From Chlorobiaceae bacterium (lineage in GTDB: Bacteria; Bacteroidota; Chlorobiia; Chlorobiales; Chlorobiaceae): 64,000 bases of DNA. The position numbers and the translations under genes are program-made. A model generated the notes under the pieces. That model was not told where the DNA came from. It saw nothing but the letters and a program-made list of their open reading frames with translations, and made no database searches. The DNA is taken from assembly GCA_012972835.1 (NCBI GenBank), contig JABDHK010000013.1:62001-126000 (forward strand), given 5' to 3'. Positions 39,588-47,985 of this stretch are shown one piece after another (position 1 is the stretch's first letter; each line of letters opens with the position of its first letter).

Positions 39588-39808
39588 TTCAGTGTTGCGC
39601 GAACCTGTGCCAGTGCATCAGCGCCAGGAATTACCTGGGTTGAGCCACTCTCGATCTCGGCAATCCTTCGTTCGGTTTCGATAGCCCAAGCCTCCTCAAT
39701 CTCGGCATCTTCGTCGAGACTGGCGAGTAAAAGCTGGGCAAAAGCTGCACGTTCAGCTGATGACAGTTTCAGCGCTTCAGCTTCGAGAAATTCGAGTTGA
39801 TTTTCCAT
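39584..39808 (-). CDS. Addiction module antitoxin (TIGR02574-like)
   Basis: 74 residues: LEAEALKLSSAERAAFAQLLLASLDEDAEIEEAWAIETERRIAEIESGSTQVIPGADALAQVRATL. This is the pattern of the putative addiction-module component family that precedes ParE toxins (LSxxERAxLAxxLLxSLD...W..E...R..E...G....VPGEE). Antitoxin-first order and 4-base overlap with the toxin are usual for type II modules. Confidence 0.85.
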   Translation of the reverse strand: MENQLEFLEAEALKLSSAERAAFAQLLLASLDEDAEIEEAWAIETERRIAEIESGSTQVIPGADALAQVRATLK

Positions 39809-39882
39809 AGTTCTCTTGCATCCATATTGTTTCAGAGTGTTCTACCGATGGATTCCTGTATTGTATAATCCGTTTCCTGAAG

Positions 39883-42800
39883 CTACCCCAATAACTCTCC
39901 AATTTCATATCCGGCAAGGAATGCCTGCATATCGATTTTCTCAGTTGCCTCTACCCATTCGGCGATAACAGTTTCAGGCTTTTCTTTTTCTGCCGGGAGC
40001 TCAGGCTCAGTCAGCAGCTCCTGCAGAGTGAGCCAGGCCATGAGTACACTGAAGCGGTGTTCTCGGAACCAGATTTTCTCATGCCGTTCATCAAACTGCA
40101 GTACTCGACCGAGATGCTTTTTGTCTTTGGTCAAAAGATGTTGCAGAAGAGCGTGAAGTTGTGCTTCAGGATCATCCGCTATGAGGTCGGGCTTTTGAGT
40201 GAGCATGCAGCAGAAAAGGTCTGGGAGGTTCTCAGCCGGAATGCCGATGAGACCTTTTTCTGCATAGATCGCAGCCAGAGCACCACTCATCAGCCAGTCA
40301 TCAAGCAGGTTTGAACGGAGTATTCCAGCTGATGCAACCATCTGCTGAATCGAATCAAGTACAATCCAGTGCCTGATAATCAGGAAAAAGTCCGCTCCAT
40401 CCGTACTGCTCAGACCGAGAGCCATCTGCAATTTTCGACAGTCAGGCTGCACTGGCAGAAGCAGGGCAAGTTCTGCAGCCCTACGGTAGAGTGCTGAGGC
40501 ATGTGAGACAAGAGTTTCAGGAACTGAAAGTGCTCTTTCCATGAGTTCACTGAACTGCACGGCAACACGGTCAAGAAGCAGTGAAATCTCTTTTTCAAAC
40601 ATGAGCATCTCTTCCTCGTCATGGAGTGCTGCAACCGGTGCAATGAACTCTTCAGAGGTCAGCGATTCAGTAACCAGTCTGTGCAAAGGGGAGAGGCTCA
40701 TGGTAAGCACCGCCTGTTCAATAGACTCGGTTCCACGACCGTTCAGCTCTGCAGAGAGTCGGTCATAGGGTCTGAGCCTCGAAGGGCGAACTTCCCTGAA
40801 TTCCATGAATACATTGTACTTATAGCCATCCAGAGCAACCATGATACCGTTTTCTGCAATGTCGCGGTTGGAGCGGATAAACTCCATGCCACTGGCATGA
40901 TCCCTGAAAATAACAAAGGTGCCCTCCTGATGACTCAGGTCAAGTCCGTCGATCACGGAACTCTGCCGAATTTCATCATCCTGGCGGTATCCTACCGATG
41001 TTTTAATCCAGCCGATGGCATGTTCAAAGCAGTTGTTGAAGACAACAAGTGCTTTTTCATCAGCCAGCCGGTTTGAATAAGCAAAAATATTTTGATTGAC
41101 ACTGCCGTCAGGTGAATAGACGTCATAAAGGAAAAAATTGCGTACCTCAGCAAAAAGAGGACGCTTTTTCATAATGGGAAAGATTTCTCGGTAGTGTCGT
41201 GCAACAAGGTTTTCATCCGGTTGTTCGTCATAGTAGGCCTTTGCGTACTCCATGCCATATTTTTCCGTAAAGCCTTCAACCTGTCCGTGGCCGAACATGG
41301 GAAGTCCAGGCATGGTCAGCATCATCATGCAGACCCCGAAATATTTATCTCCCCTGCCGAACTGGGCAATTGCGGTATCTTCGTCAGGGTTATTCATGAA
41401 GTTGACATAGCGCTTCAGGATTTCCGCATCAAACTCCAGAGTGTTTTTGATCAGGTATCGGTAATCGGCATTATCCTCCTTTTTCAGCATATGCATGAAG
41501 GCGCTGTTATAGACCCTGTGCATGCCAAGTGTTCGGACAAAATAACCCTCAAGCATCCAGAACGCTTCAGCGAGCAGCAGGGTATCGGGGACTTCACGTT
41601 GAATGCGGTCAACCACTTCGCGCCAGAACTCTTCGGGAATGGCCGCATCAAACTCAGCCATGCTCATGGCATGGGATGAACGTGAAGAGACACCTGCGGT
41701 ATGGCCGTGCAGAGGAAACCAGAGGCGCTGAATGTGCCGTTTCGCCAAGACCATGGCAGCGTCGAAACGGATGATGGGGAACATCCTTGCAACATGCAGA
41801 ATCTGCTGAATCACCCCTTCACGAACTTCCGGACTGAGAAAGTTCAGCTGGGCGGTATCGTTCCACGGCATGATGGTGCCGTCATTGCCATGATAAATAT
41901 AGCGGGTATCGCCACTCAGAAAGTCAACACGCTTGAAGGTCACCGCCGCATCGGAGCGGTTCCAGTATCCATCTTCAAGGTAAATGCCGTAACGGGAGTC
42001 ACTGCTGAGATTAGGTCCGTTATAGGAGTAGTTATAATAAGGCGGTGAATCGGTGGAAAGAAACCAGTCGGGATTGTTTCGAACCAATTCGGAATCCATT
42101 CCGGTATGATTTGGCACCATATCACTTGCAAGACGGATGCCTCGAATCATTGTTCTGTGCCGCAGGTTCTCATAGCCTTCATAGCCTCCGATATCTTCAG
42201 AGATAGCATATTTTTCAAGAGCATAAGCCGATGCTTTCGCCTCAGGATTGCCATGCAGCTGCTTAATTTTCTGTGAAGCGTAACTTCTTTGCCAGAGTCC
42301 GATAAGCCACAATGCGGTAAAGCCCCGTTCTGCCATCAAGTCCAGTTCCTTGTCGGGAATATCCTGCAGACGGGTTATTGGTCGCCGGTAAAGTTTACTG
42401 AGCTGGTCGAGCCATACGTAGGTGCTCTTAGCCAGCATGACCACTTCAGGCATCCACGATGAGTCGATGGAGTAGTTGGCCTCGGCATTATCTTCAAAAG
42501 CGCTGTAATCTGGTATATGTGCCTCTTTTTCCATGAAGTGCCCCTCTCTGCCGGCATCTTTGGCACGGGCAATCTCTTCAAAAAACAGGTATTTGTCCTC
42601 TTCCTCAATTAAATCAATGGCTCCGGGAAGAAATGTCCAGAAGGGAGATTCTGTCAGCAGCTCTGACCAGTTCAGGCGGATATAGCGGAGCTGATCAAGA
42701 ATAGATGACGGAGCGTGCCGTATAGGCTCGGTGAGCAAATCAACAAGATCGATATCTCCGGCACCAATTGGCCCCATCGACTTCATTGAGCTCCGCATGG

Positions 42801-43374
42801 TCAGAATCAATTTCCGGTATCCCTCTTCCCGCATCACCCTTTGATCGGTTAAAAGATCGGAAAACTGATCCAGTGCCGGATTTTGAGTATTCAGCCAGAC
42901 AAGGAAAGACTCTTCAAGCAGATTTTTCTTGTTGTTCTGCTCTGTCAACCAGTCAGATGGTGTCTCAGAACCGGAGTAGATTTTTTGTGTGGGAAACGCG
43001 CTGAGAAACCGTGTAAGGTATTCCGATGATTGTTCTTTGGAAAGTTCAGCCTCAAGTTTTCCATAAGCGTTTTCAAGCAAGGCTGGCTGGCGGGCGGCTA
43101 TGGATGAAGTCATGATATAGTGAAACAGTTCGTGCAGCAGCTTCATGCCATTGAACTGTGCCGGAAGAACTGGCTTTGCTTCATCGCCCTTCCTTTTTTT
43201 CAGGAAATCGTTGATAATGGCAGCCTGTTTCTCAGCTTTTTTAAAACTTTCTTGACCAGAGGAGGGAAGAGAGAGAAATTCAGGATCACTCAGATGAAAA
43301 AGTTCTCGGGCGTTCCTGTTGACATAAAAGTGTTCTTTATTCTGAATCACTGAAGGGTTCTGCTTGATGGTCAT
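39883..43374 (-). CDS. Very long GH13 (alpha-amylase family) protein
   Basis: About 1163 residues from the ATG at 43374. The first 330 have no recognised domain. The GH13 barrel follows: DKELDLMAERGFTALWLIGLW, RGIRLASDMVPNHTG (region I), RFDAAMVLAKRHI (region II, nucleophile Asp), and LLLAEAFWMLEGYFVRTLG (region III, acid/base Glu). MNNPDEDTAIAQFG is in place of region IV, which is usually FxxNHD. About 330 C-terminal residues are again without recognised domain. A role in glycogen or maltodextrin breakdown is plausible. An in-frame extension to 43470 overlaps the next gene and was not used. Substrate unknown; no signal peptide seen, so cytosolic. Confidence 0.8.
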   Translation of the reverse strand: MTIKQNPSVIQNKEHFYVNRNARELFHLSDPEFLSLPSSGQESFKKAEKQAAIINDFLKKRKGDEAKPVLPAQFNGMKLLHELFHYIMTSSIAARQPALLENAYGKLEAELSKEQSSEYLTRFLSAFPTQKIYSGSETPSDWLTEQNNKKNLLEESFLVWLNTQNPALDQFSDLLTDQRVMREEGYRKLILTMRSSMKSMGPIGAGDIDLVDLLTEPIRHAPSSILDQLRYIRLNWSELLTESPFWTFLPGAIDLIEEEDKYLFFEEIARAKDAGREGHFMEKEAHIPDYSAFEDNAEANYSIDSSWMPEVVMLAKSTYVWLDQLSKLYRRPITRLQDIPDKELDLMAERGFTALWLIGLWQRSYASQKIKQLHGNPEAKASAYALEKYAISEDIGGYEGYENLRHRTMIRGIRLASDMVPNHTGMDSELVRNNPDWFLSTDSPPYYNYSYNGPNLSSDSRYGIYLEDGYWNRSDAAVTFKRVDFLSGDTRYIYHGNDGTIMPWNDTAQLNFLSPEVREGVIQQILHVARMFPIIRFDAAMVLAKRHIQRLWFPLHGHTAGVSSRSSHAMSMAEFDAAIPEEFWREVVDRIQREVPDTLLLAEAFWMLEGYFVRTLGMHRVYNSAFMHMLKKEDNADYRYLIKNTLEFDAEILKRYVNFMNNPDEDTAIAQFGRGDKYFGVCMMMLTMPGLPMFGHGQVEGFTEKYGMEYAKAYYDEQPDENLVARHYREIFPIMKKRPLFAEVRNFFLYDVYSPDGSVNQNIFAYSNRLADEKALVVFNNCFEHAIGWIKTSVGYRQDDEIRQSSVIDGLDLSHQEGTFVIFRDHASGMEFIRSNRDIAENGIMVALDGYKYNVFMEFREVRPSRLRPYDRLSAELNGRGTESIEQAVLTMSLSPLHRLVTESLTSEEFIAPVAALHDEEEMLMFEKEISLLLDRVAVQFSELMERALSVPETLVSHASALYRRAAELALLLPVQPDCRKLQMALGLSSTDGADFFLIIRHWIVLDSIQQMVASAGILRSNLLDDWLMSGALAAIYAEKGLIGIPAENLPDLFCCMLTQKPDLIADDPEAQLHALLQHLLTKDKKHLGRVLQFDERHEKIWFREHRFSVLMAWLTLQELLTEPELPAEKEKPETVIAEWVEATEKIDMQAFLAGYEIGELLG

Positions 43375-43396
43375 AGTCAGGTTAAAGAGCCGAAGT

Positions 43397-43774
43397 TTAC
43401 TTGAGTTTGTTGTCGATATATCTCTGAAGGTAACTGAACCCCAGATCCTTTGCTGAGCGGAGCACGTCAAGGCCTATGGTATAAAGAGCGCCGCGACCCT
43501 GGAAAGGTACAGATGAATATTCCGCCTGAGCCGGTGATGTCGCTCCTCTTCTACCTTTTAATGCCCTTGTAAGCAGAATTCCGGTAAAAAAAGTCATTCC
43601 AGCACACTGAAAAGGATATTTCTTGACAATCTCTTTTGGCTTAAGCTCTTCTTTCAGGTCATCTTTCAGATGCAGAGCCCTTGCCTTGATCTGTTTTTCC
43701 TTTTCACTAATGGTGTTTTGCAGCTCTTCTATGCGCGATTGAATGCTGTTGATAGTTTCATTTTTTGTAGTCAT
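43397..43774 (-). CDS. YqjK-like/unknown protein of a membrane stress trio
   Basis: 125 residues. N-terminal coiled coil (INSIQSRIEELQNTISEKEKQIKARALHLKDDLKEEL), a short hydrophobic stretch (about 58-72, QCAGMTFFTGILLTRAL) and a C-terminus without known domain. Its start overlaps the DUF1469 gene by 17 bases. Position after DUF883-like and DUF1469 genes parallels yqjD-yqjE-yqjK of enterobacteria, but the sequence match is not strong. Confidence 0.6.
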   Translation of the reverse strand: MTTKNETINSIQSRIEELQNTISEKEKQIKARALHLKDDLKEELKPKEIVKKYPFQCAGMTFFTGILLTRALKGRRGATSPAQAEYSSVPFQGRGALYTIGLDVLRSAKDLGFSYLQRYIDNKLK

Positions 43775-44159
43775 GAACCGATAAAAATATGTTTTGAAGC
43801 ATGTTTTTCAGGAACAGAGGCCTGAATTTCGTTAAAAAAACAAAACATGAAAGAAAAATAAGGCTTACCAGCAGATAACCCAGGAAAGGATGTCCGAGGA
43901 GCTCACCTGCGAGCAGCGCAAAGGTTGTCAAGAGGTAAATAGCACCTATTATCAGTATGACACCGATAATAATTATAGAGGCAACAAGAGAGATCTTTTC
44001 GGTCAACTCAATCTTGACCAGCTCGATTTTTGCTTCTATTATGGACAAGACGTCTTCGTAGGTTGACGTTGCCGTATCATCAAGGAGTTTATGGATTCCG
44101 GTGTGTTTGCGTTTTACCTCTTTTCGATCCGAAACCTTTTCCTCTGGGCGGTTCATCAT
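43758..44159 (-). CDS. Phage holin family / DUF1469 (YqjE-like) membrane protein
   Basis: 133 residues. A soluble helical N-terminus is followed by two transmembrane helices (LVASIIIIGVILIIGAIYLLTTFALLAGELLGHPFLGYLLVSLIFLSCFVFL region, about 60-118). TYEDVLSIIEAKIELVKIELTEK before the first helix is the family signature. Known members are inner-membrane proteins without lytic function. Cotranscribed with its neighbours on both sides. Confidence 0.78.
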   Translation of the reverse strand: MMNRPEEKVSDRKEVKRKHTGIHKLLDDTATSTYEDVLSIIEAKIELVKIELTEKISLVASIIIIGVILIIGAIYLLTTFALLAGELLGHPFLGYLLVSLIFLSCFVFLTKFRPLFLKNMLQNIFLSVHDYKK

Positions 44160-44181
44160 AGAGTCTTCAAATAAATGCCTG

Positions 44182-44457
44182 TTATCTCTTTCTTTTTAAT
44201 ACAAGTCCGAACAAGGCACCTGCTGCCAATGAATAGAGCAACGCCTGGCCAGGGTTTTTCGTGATGTACTCTTTAACTTTTTCAGCACTTTTTACCAGCA
44301 GTTCATAGGATTCACTCTCTTTGAAGCTCATAAAAGCCTCTGAAAGGTTGTTACCTATCTCTTTTACCTGTTCCGGAATGAAGGTTTCGCGTTGCCTTTC
44401 CTGTGCCGGATCCATTGATTCATGCTCGTGAATGATAACCGGGACTTCCTGTTCCAT
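44182..44457 (-). CDS. DUF883/YqjD-like small membrane-anchored protein
   Basis: 91 residues. Helical, with VKSAEKVKEYITKNPGQALLYSLAAGALFGLVLKRKR at the end, which is the DUF883/ElaB-YqjD C-terminal glycine-zipper membrane anchor (family: VRENPWxAVGIAAGVGxLxGLLLxRR). Such proteins bind ribosomes in stationary phase in E. coli. First gene of the trio. Confidence 0.75.
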   Translation of the reverse strand: MEQEVPVIIHEHESMDPAQERQRETFIPEQVKEIGNNLSEAFMSFKESESYELLVKSAEKVKEYITKNPGQALLYSLAAGALFGLVLKRKR

Positions 44458-44543
44458 AATAGCTCCAAAGCTTATGATGAGTTTCTTTAAACCAGTGTAA
44501 AAATAATATATAAAAACAATATCTTCTTTTTCATCGCCCTCTC

Positions 44544-45281
44544 TTACAGAAGAAGTCTCCCTCCGTCCACACTGATAACCTGGCCGGTAATATAGTCGCT
44601 TTCAAGTAGAAAGGTTATTGTTTTGATGATATCCAGCGGATCTCCAAGGCGCTTGAGCGGGATTTTTTTAATCATCTCTTCCTCGCTCTCCATCTCTTTT
44701 TCAGGATTTATGGTAACAGTGCCAGGGGCAATGGAATTGACAAGAATATTGGGGGCATAGGCTTTTGCAAAGATTTTGGTCAAGTGCTGTATTCCGGCTT
44801 TTGCTATGGTATATGGTGCAAAGTTACGCCAGACAAGGTCGGCGGCAATATCAGTCATGGTAATGATTCGGGAAACAAAGGACTGTCTCTGCATGATCTT
44901 TACCGCTTCCTGCAGGGTGAAGAATGTACCCTTCAGATTGGTATCGACAAGATTGTCCCAATCCTCTTCGGTAACATCAGGCAGGGGAGTGCGGTAAAAA
45001 TTTGACGCACTTGCGATAAGAAGATCAAGACGGTCAAAATGCCGGTGAAACTCTGCAAACGCATTCACTACATCGCTGGTTTTTGCGACATTGCAGCGTA
45101 CCATCCGGGATTCTGGGCTTATCCAGCGGATCTTTTCCAGGGTTTGTGCTGCTTTTTCATCCGAAGAGTGATAGGTAAAAAAAACAGAATAGCCCTGACC
45201 TGCCACCGAAAGTGCGATTTCACTGCCGAGTACTCCTGAAGCACCAGTCATGAAGCATACTCTCTTGCCGGAAAAAGTCAT
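44544..45281 (-). CDS. SDR family oxidoreductase, pteridine-reductase-like
   Basis: 245 residues. NAD(P) motif [51 protein letters not shown], catalytic Y-x3-K in [11 protein letters not shown], and VNSIAPGTV. The ASNFYRTPL segment resembles pteridine reductases and FolM. It lies 62 bases downstream of modB on the same strand, so it may be part of a molybdenum operon; a pterin-related role would fit molybdopterin but is inference. The catalytic Ser position appears as Thr (IITMTDIA). Confidence 0.82.
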   Translation of the reverse strand: MTFSGKRVCFMTGASGVLGSEIALSVAGQGYSVFFTYHSSDEKAAQTLEKIRWISPESRMVRCNVAKTSDVVNAFAEFHRHFDRLDLLIASASNFYRTPLPDVTEEDWDNLVDTNLKGTFFTLQEAVKIMQRQSFVSRIITMTDIAADLVWRNFAPYTIAKAGIQHLTKIFAKAYAPNILVNSIAPGTVTINPEKEMESEEEMIKKIPLKRLGDPLDIIKTITFLLESDYITGQVISVDGGRLLL

Positions 45282-45343
45282 GGTGGTACCGTTTTTTCTA
45301 TTTTAGGTATTCACTTATGAAACAGTAATGTAGGATAAAATCT

Positions 45344-46030
45344 TTATAAACCGTTGCTCCTGTCGAGTTGTTTGCCGAGCATCTCATGCAGAAAGAGTAC
45401 CGCAACTGAAATCACAACAGAGACCAGACAGAGCGACAGGGCCATTGAACTGCTTGAAGGGGAGCTGGCATAATCATAGATCGCCAGAGGGATCGTTTGC
45501 GTTATCCCCGGAATATTGCCCGCAACAATAATTGTTGCGCCGAATTCGCCAAGACTTCTGGCAAACATCAGCGATGAACCGGCAAGAATGCCTCTCAGAG
45601 AGAGAGGTAAAACAATTGTGATGAGGGAGTCATGCCAGGAAGCGCCAAGGCATCGTGATGCTTCGATAAGCTGCCGGTCGATCGACTCCATTCCAAGGCG
45701 GATTGAACGTACCAGCAGAGGAAATCCTACAGCCGCAGATGCAATAACCGCTGCTTTCCAGGTAAAAATAACCGGGATTCCTGAAACGGCCAGAAGCTCT
45801 CCAAGCCAGCCGTTTTTACCAAGCAGGAGCAGCAGAAAGTAGCCTATAACGACCGGTGGCAGAGTAAGCGGAAGATTAATCAGAACTTCAAGCAATACCT
45901 TTCCCTTGAAACTCCTGAACACAATCAGCCACGCGGTAGCAAAACCGAAAGGTAAGGAAAGAGCAGTTGCAGTCAGGGCAACTTTCAGAGAGAGCCCTAT
46001 GGCGGTTATATCTTCCGGTAAAAGGTTCAT
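45344..46030 (-). CDS. modB: Molybdate ABC transporter permease
   Basis: 228 residues, five to six transmembrane helices. The EAA loop reads IDRQLIEASRCLGASWHDSLITIVLPLSLRGILAG, and LGEFGATIIVAGNIPGITQTIPLAIYDY is the ModB/CysW family signature. Start ATG 46030; a GTG one codon earlier is possible. The ATPase (modC) and binding protein (modA) are not in the window. modD is 22 bases upstream. Confidence 0.9.
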   Translation of the reverse strand: MNLLPEDITAIGLSLKVALTATALSLPFGFATAWLIVFRSFKGKVLLEVLINLPLTLPPVVIGYFLLLLLGKNGWLGELLAVSGIPVIFTWKAAVIASAAVGFPLLVRSIRLGMESIDRQLIEASRCLGASWHDSLITIVLPLSLRGILAGSSLMFARSLGEFGATIIVAGNIPGITQTIPLAIYDYASSPSSSSMALSLCLVSVVISVAVLFLHEMLGKQLDRSNGL

Positions 46031-46052
46031 CACATCAACAGGTGCGCAACGG

Positions 46053-46898
46053 TTAAGGATGAATCAAGACGCCGATATCTGCAGGTTTGCCAAAATAGAC
46101 TGAGGAGAGTACCAGTATATCGACACCTGTTTCAGCATAGACAGCCGCATTGCCGGCATTGATGCCTCCCGCAGCCGAAATTTTAATCTCCGGTCTCGCT
46201 TGTCGTATCTGCTGAACCAGCATTGATAGGAGGTTAGGAGGAAGTTTGTCTATCTGAACGACATCAACGCCAGCAGCAGCAATGTTAAGAGCTTCCTCCG
46301 GGCTCTCTGCCTCCACAATAATTTTATGTTCAGGGGATTTAGCCTTCAGATCAGCAACGGTATTGAGAAAGCTCTCCACTCCACCCATAAATGCTGTGTG
46401 TTGCCTGAATACAAGAATAGAGTCCGAAAGGCCAATCCTGTGTGGAAGCGCTCCACCCGCCATAATTGCCTTCAGCGAAACTTTTTTTGTTCCAGGAAAA
46501 GATTTCCGGGTTGTCAGGACAGAAATACCGGGATTTATCCTTCGCGCACTGCTTACTATTGATTGGGTTCTGGTAGCAATACCCGATGCATATTCCAGCA
46601 GGTTCAAGGCAACCTTCCAGCCCGCATGAAGGCTCTCCGCAGCTCCACGTGCAGCAAGGATGGTAACTCCGGCTTCAACCGTTGAACCGCTTTCCAGGCA
46701 GCAATGTACTGAAGCACCGCAAAGCTCAAGAATACGGCGCGCCTCTTCTGTACAGCAAACAACCATTGCATCACGGCTGACAAAAGAGATCTCACCCTGC
46801 AGCGTGCCGATGCCAAGCAGTGATGTGGTTATATCCCCGTAAGGGATATCCTCTTCGATAAACCGCTCAATATCAGAATCACGCAGTTGATACAGCAT
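46053..46898 (-). CDS. modD: ModD (quinolinate-phosphoribosyltransferase-like molybdenum protein)
   Basis: 281 residues with NadC-like fold: DIPYGDITTSLLGIG, LNLLEYASGIATRTQSIVSSAR, TTRKSFPGTKKVSLKAIMAGGALPHRIGLSDSILVF, and EAESPEEALNIAAAGVDVVQIDKL. ModD differs from NadC by the HRIGLSDSILVF form and its linkage to mod genes. Its biochemical role in molybdenum metabolism is not settled. It heads a modD-modB-SDR operon, and a ModE-like box lies 61 bases upstream of its start. Confidence 0.9.
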   Translation of the reverse strand: MLYQLRDSDIERFIEEDIPYGDITTSLLGIGTLQGEISFVSRDAMVVCCTEEARRILELCGASVHCCLESGSTVEAGVTILAARGAAESLHAGWKVALNLLEYASGIATRTQSIVSSARRINPGISVLTTRKSFPGTKKVSLKAIMAGGALPHRIGLSDSILVFRQHTAFMGGVESFLNTVADLKAKSPEHKIIVEAESPEEALNIAAAGVDVVQIDKLPPNLLSMLVQQIRQARPEIKISAAGGINAGNAAVYAETGVDILVLSSVYFGKPADIGVLIHP

Positions 46899-46958
46899 AA
46901 CATTGTTTCACTATTTCTTGATATAGTCGCCAATGCGGAGATTATAGCTTATCATTTA

Positions 46959-46986
46959 ATTGTTATATAGTGCTAAGGATAACGAT
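46959..46986. promoter_or_regulatory. ModE-like operator
   Basis: ATTGTTAT - 12 bases - ATAACGAT forms an 8-bp inverted repeat with one mismatch. The half-sites and the 12-base spacing match what I recall of the E. coli ModE operator (CGTTAT-N12-ATAACG). It lies upstream of modD, in the gap shared with the divergent bchV. Likely represses the mod operon when molybdate is ample. Confidence 0.6.
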
Positions 46987-47176
46987 TTGCCCGGGTTTAA
47001 AAAAATCCTGCAAAATGATTCCTCATTGTCATTTCCTGACAATAAGCATTTGAGTGCATTGCTCTTTTTCTCTCACTTCAATTTTTCTATATTCCATGCG
47101 TTACGAGTGAAAGTATCGCTTTGTACCGGAATGTCACTCCTCTTGTTATTTACTATCAGTTAAGTGTAAAAGACAG

Positions 47177-47650
47177 ATGCCTCGCTATACTCCTGAACAG
47201 CTTGTTAAAAGAAATGCTTCTATCTGGACCGATATTCAGATAATTCTTGCGCCGATTCAGTTTTTGCTTTTTGTTGCGGGTGTCACTACAACCGCTTTGT
47301 ACGCAAATGGTCTGTTCGTTACAAGTTTTTACTGGGTCAGCATAGCGATTCTCTTTAAAACACTCTTTTTTGCTCTTCTTTTCATTACAGGAATGTTTTT
47401 TGAAAAGGAGGTCTTCGATCAATGGGTATACTCAAAAGAGTTTCTTTGGGAAGATGTCGGAAGTACTGTTGCGGCAGCATTTCACCTTCTTTATTTTTTT
47501 ATGGCCTTCCTTGGGTATCCCGAACATGTGCTTATCTGGGAAGTATTTCTGGCATATTTTACCTATGTGATCAACGCACTGCAGTATCTGACCAGAATTA
47601 TCCTTGAAAAACTCAACGAACGTAAACTTCGGATTGATGGTCAAATCTGA
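47177..47650 (+). CDS. bchV: Bacteriochlorophyllide C-3 vinyl hydratase, BchV (or BchF)
   Basis: 157 residues, with N-terminus [34 protein letters not shown] and four hydrophobic helices, the pattern of the BchF/BchV hydratases. It adds water to the 3-vinyl group to form the 3-(1-hydroxyethyl) group of bacteriochlorophylls c, d and e. Green sulfur bacteria have two paralogues. BchV is favoured because the RubisCO-like protein lies nearby, as in Chlorobaculum tepidum from memory; sequence alone does not separate the two here. Confidence 0.8.
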   Translation: MPRYTPEQLVKRNASIWTDIQIILAPIQFLLFVAGVTTTALYANGLFVTSFYWVSIAILFKTLFFALLFITGMFFEKEVFDQWVYSKEFLWEDVGSTVAAAFHLLYFFMAFLGYPEHVLIWEVFLAYFTYVINALQYLTRIILEKLNERKLRIDGQI

Positions 47651-47689
47651 CCCCGGTCTGTTATTTATGGAACATACGCTTAGTACCAA

Positions 47690-47908
47690 ATGAAATACAG
47701 TTTTAAAAAACTCTGGAATACTACCTTTCTTTTTGTCGGGCCAGCGTGGTATGTGCTTGTATGGATGATATGGTCTTCCGGTCAGGTGCAGACCATCGGC
47801 GACAAGATCTCGTTTCTTGCTACAGTAATCCCCGGTTTTCTCATTATTTACAGTTCCGGTTTTTTTATTGAGGGCTGGCATGAAAAGAAGCAGAAACGTC
47901 AACACTGA
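47690..47908 (+). CDS. Small two-helix membrane protein, unknown function
   Basis: 72 residues with two hydrophobic helices (about 12-29 and 43-60) and a basic end (WHEKKQKRQH). It starts 39 bases after bchV and is probably cotranscribed. No family recognised. Confidence 0.6.
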   Translation: MKYSFKKLWNTTFLFVGPAWYVLVWMIWSSGQVQTIGDKISFLATVIPGFLIIYSSGFFIEGWHEKKQKRQH

Positions 47909-47985
47909 ACTGGTTTTCATTTTTTTACTGGTCTTCTCTCTTTAACAATACACGCCGGATAGCGGTGTGAGAAGTGTGATTTTTT

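Noticed and set aside
43375-43470. N-terminal extension of the GH13 protein
   Set aside because: It overlaps the next gene and has no family similarity; ATG 43374 gives a plausible start.
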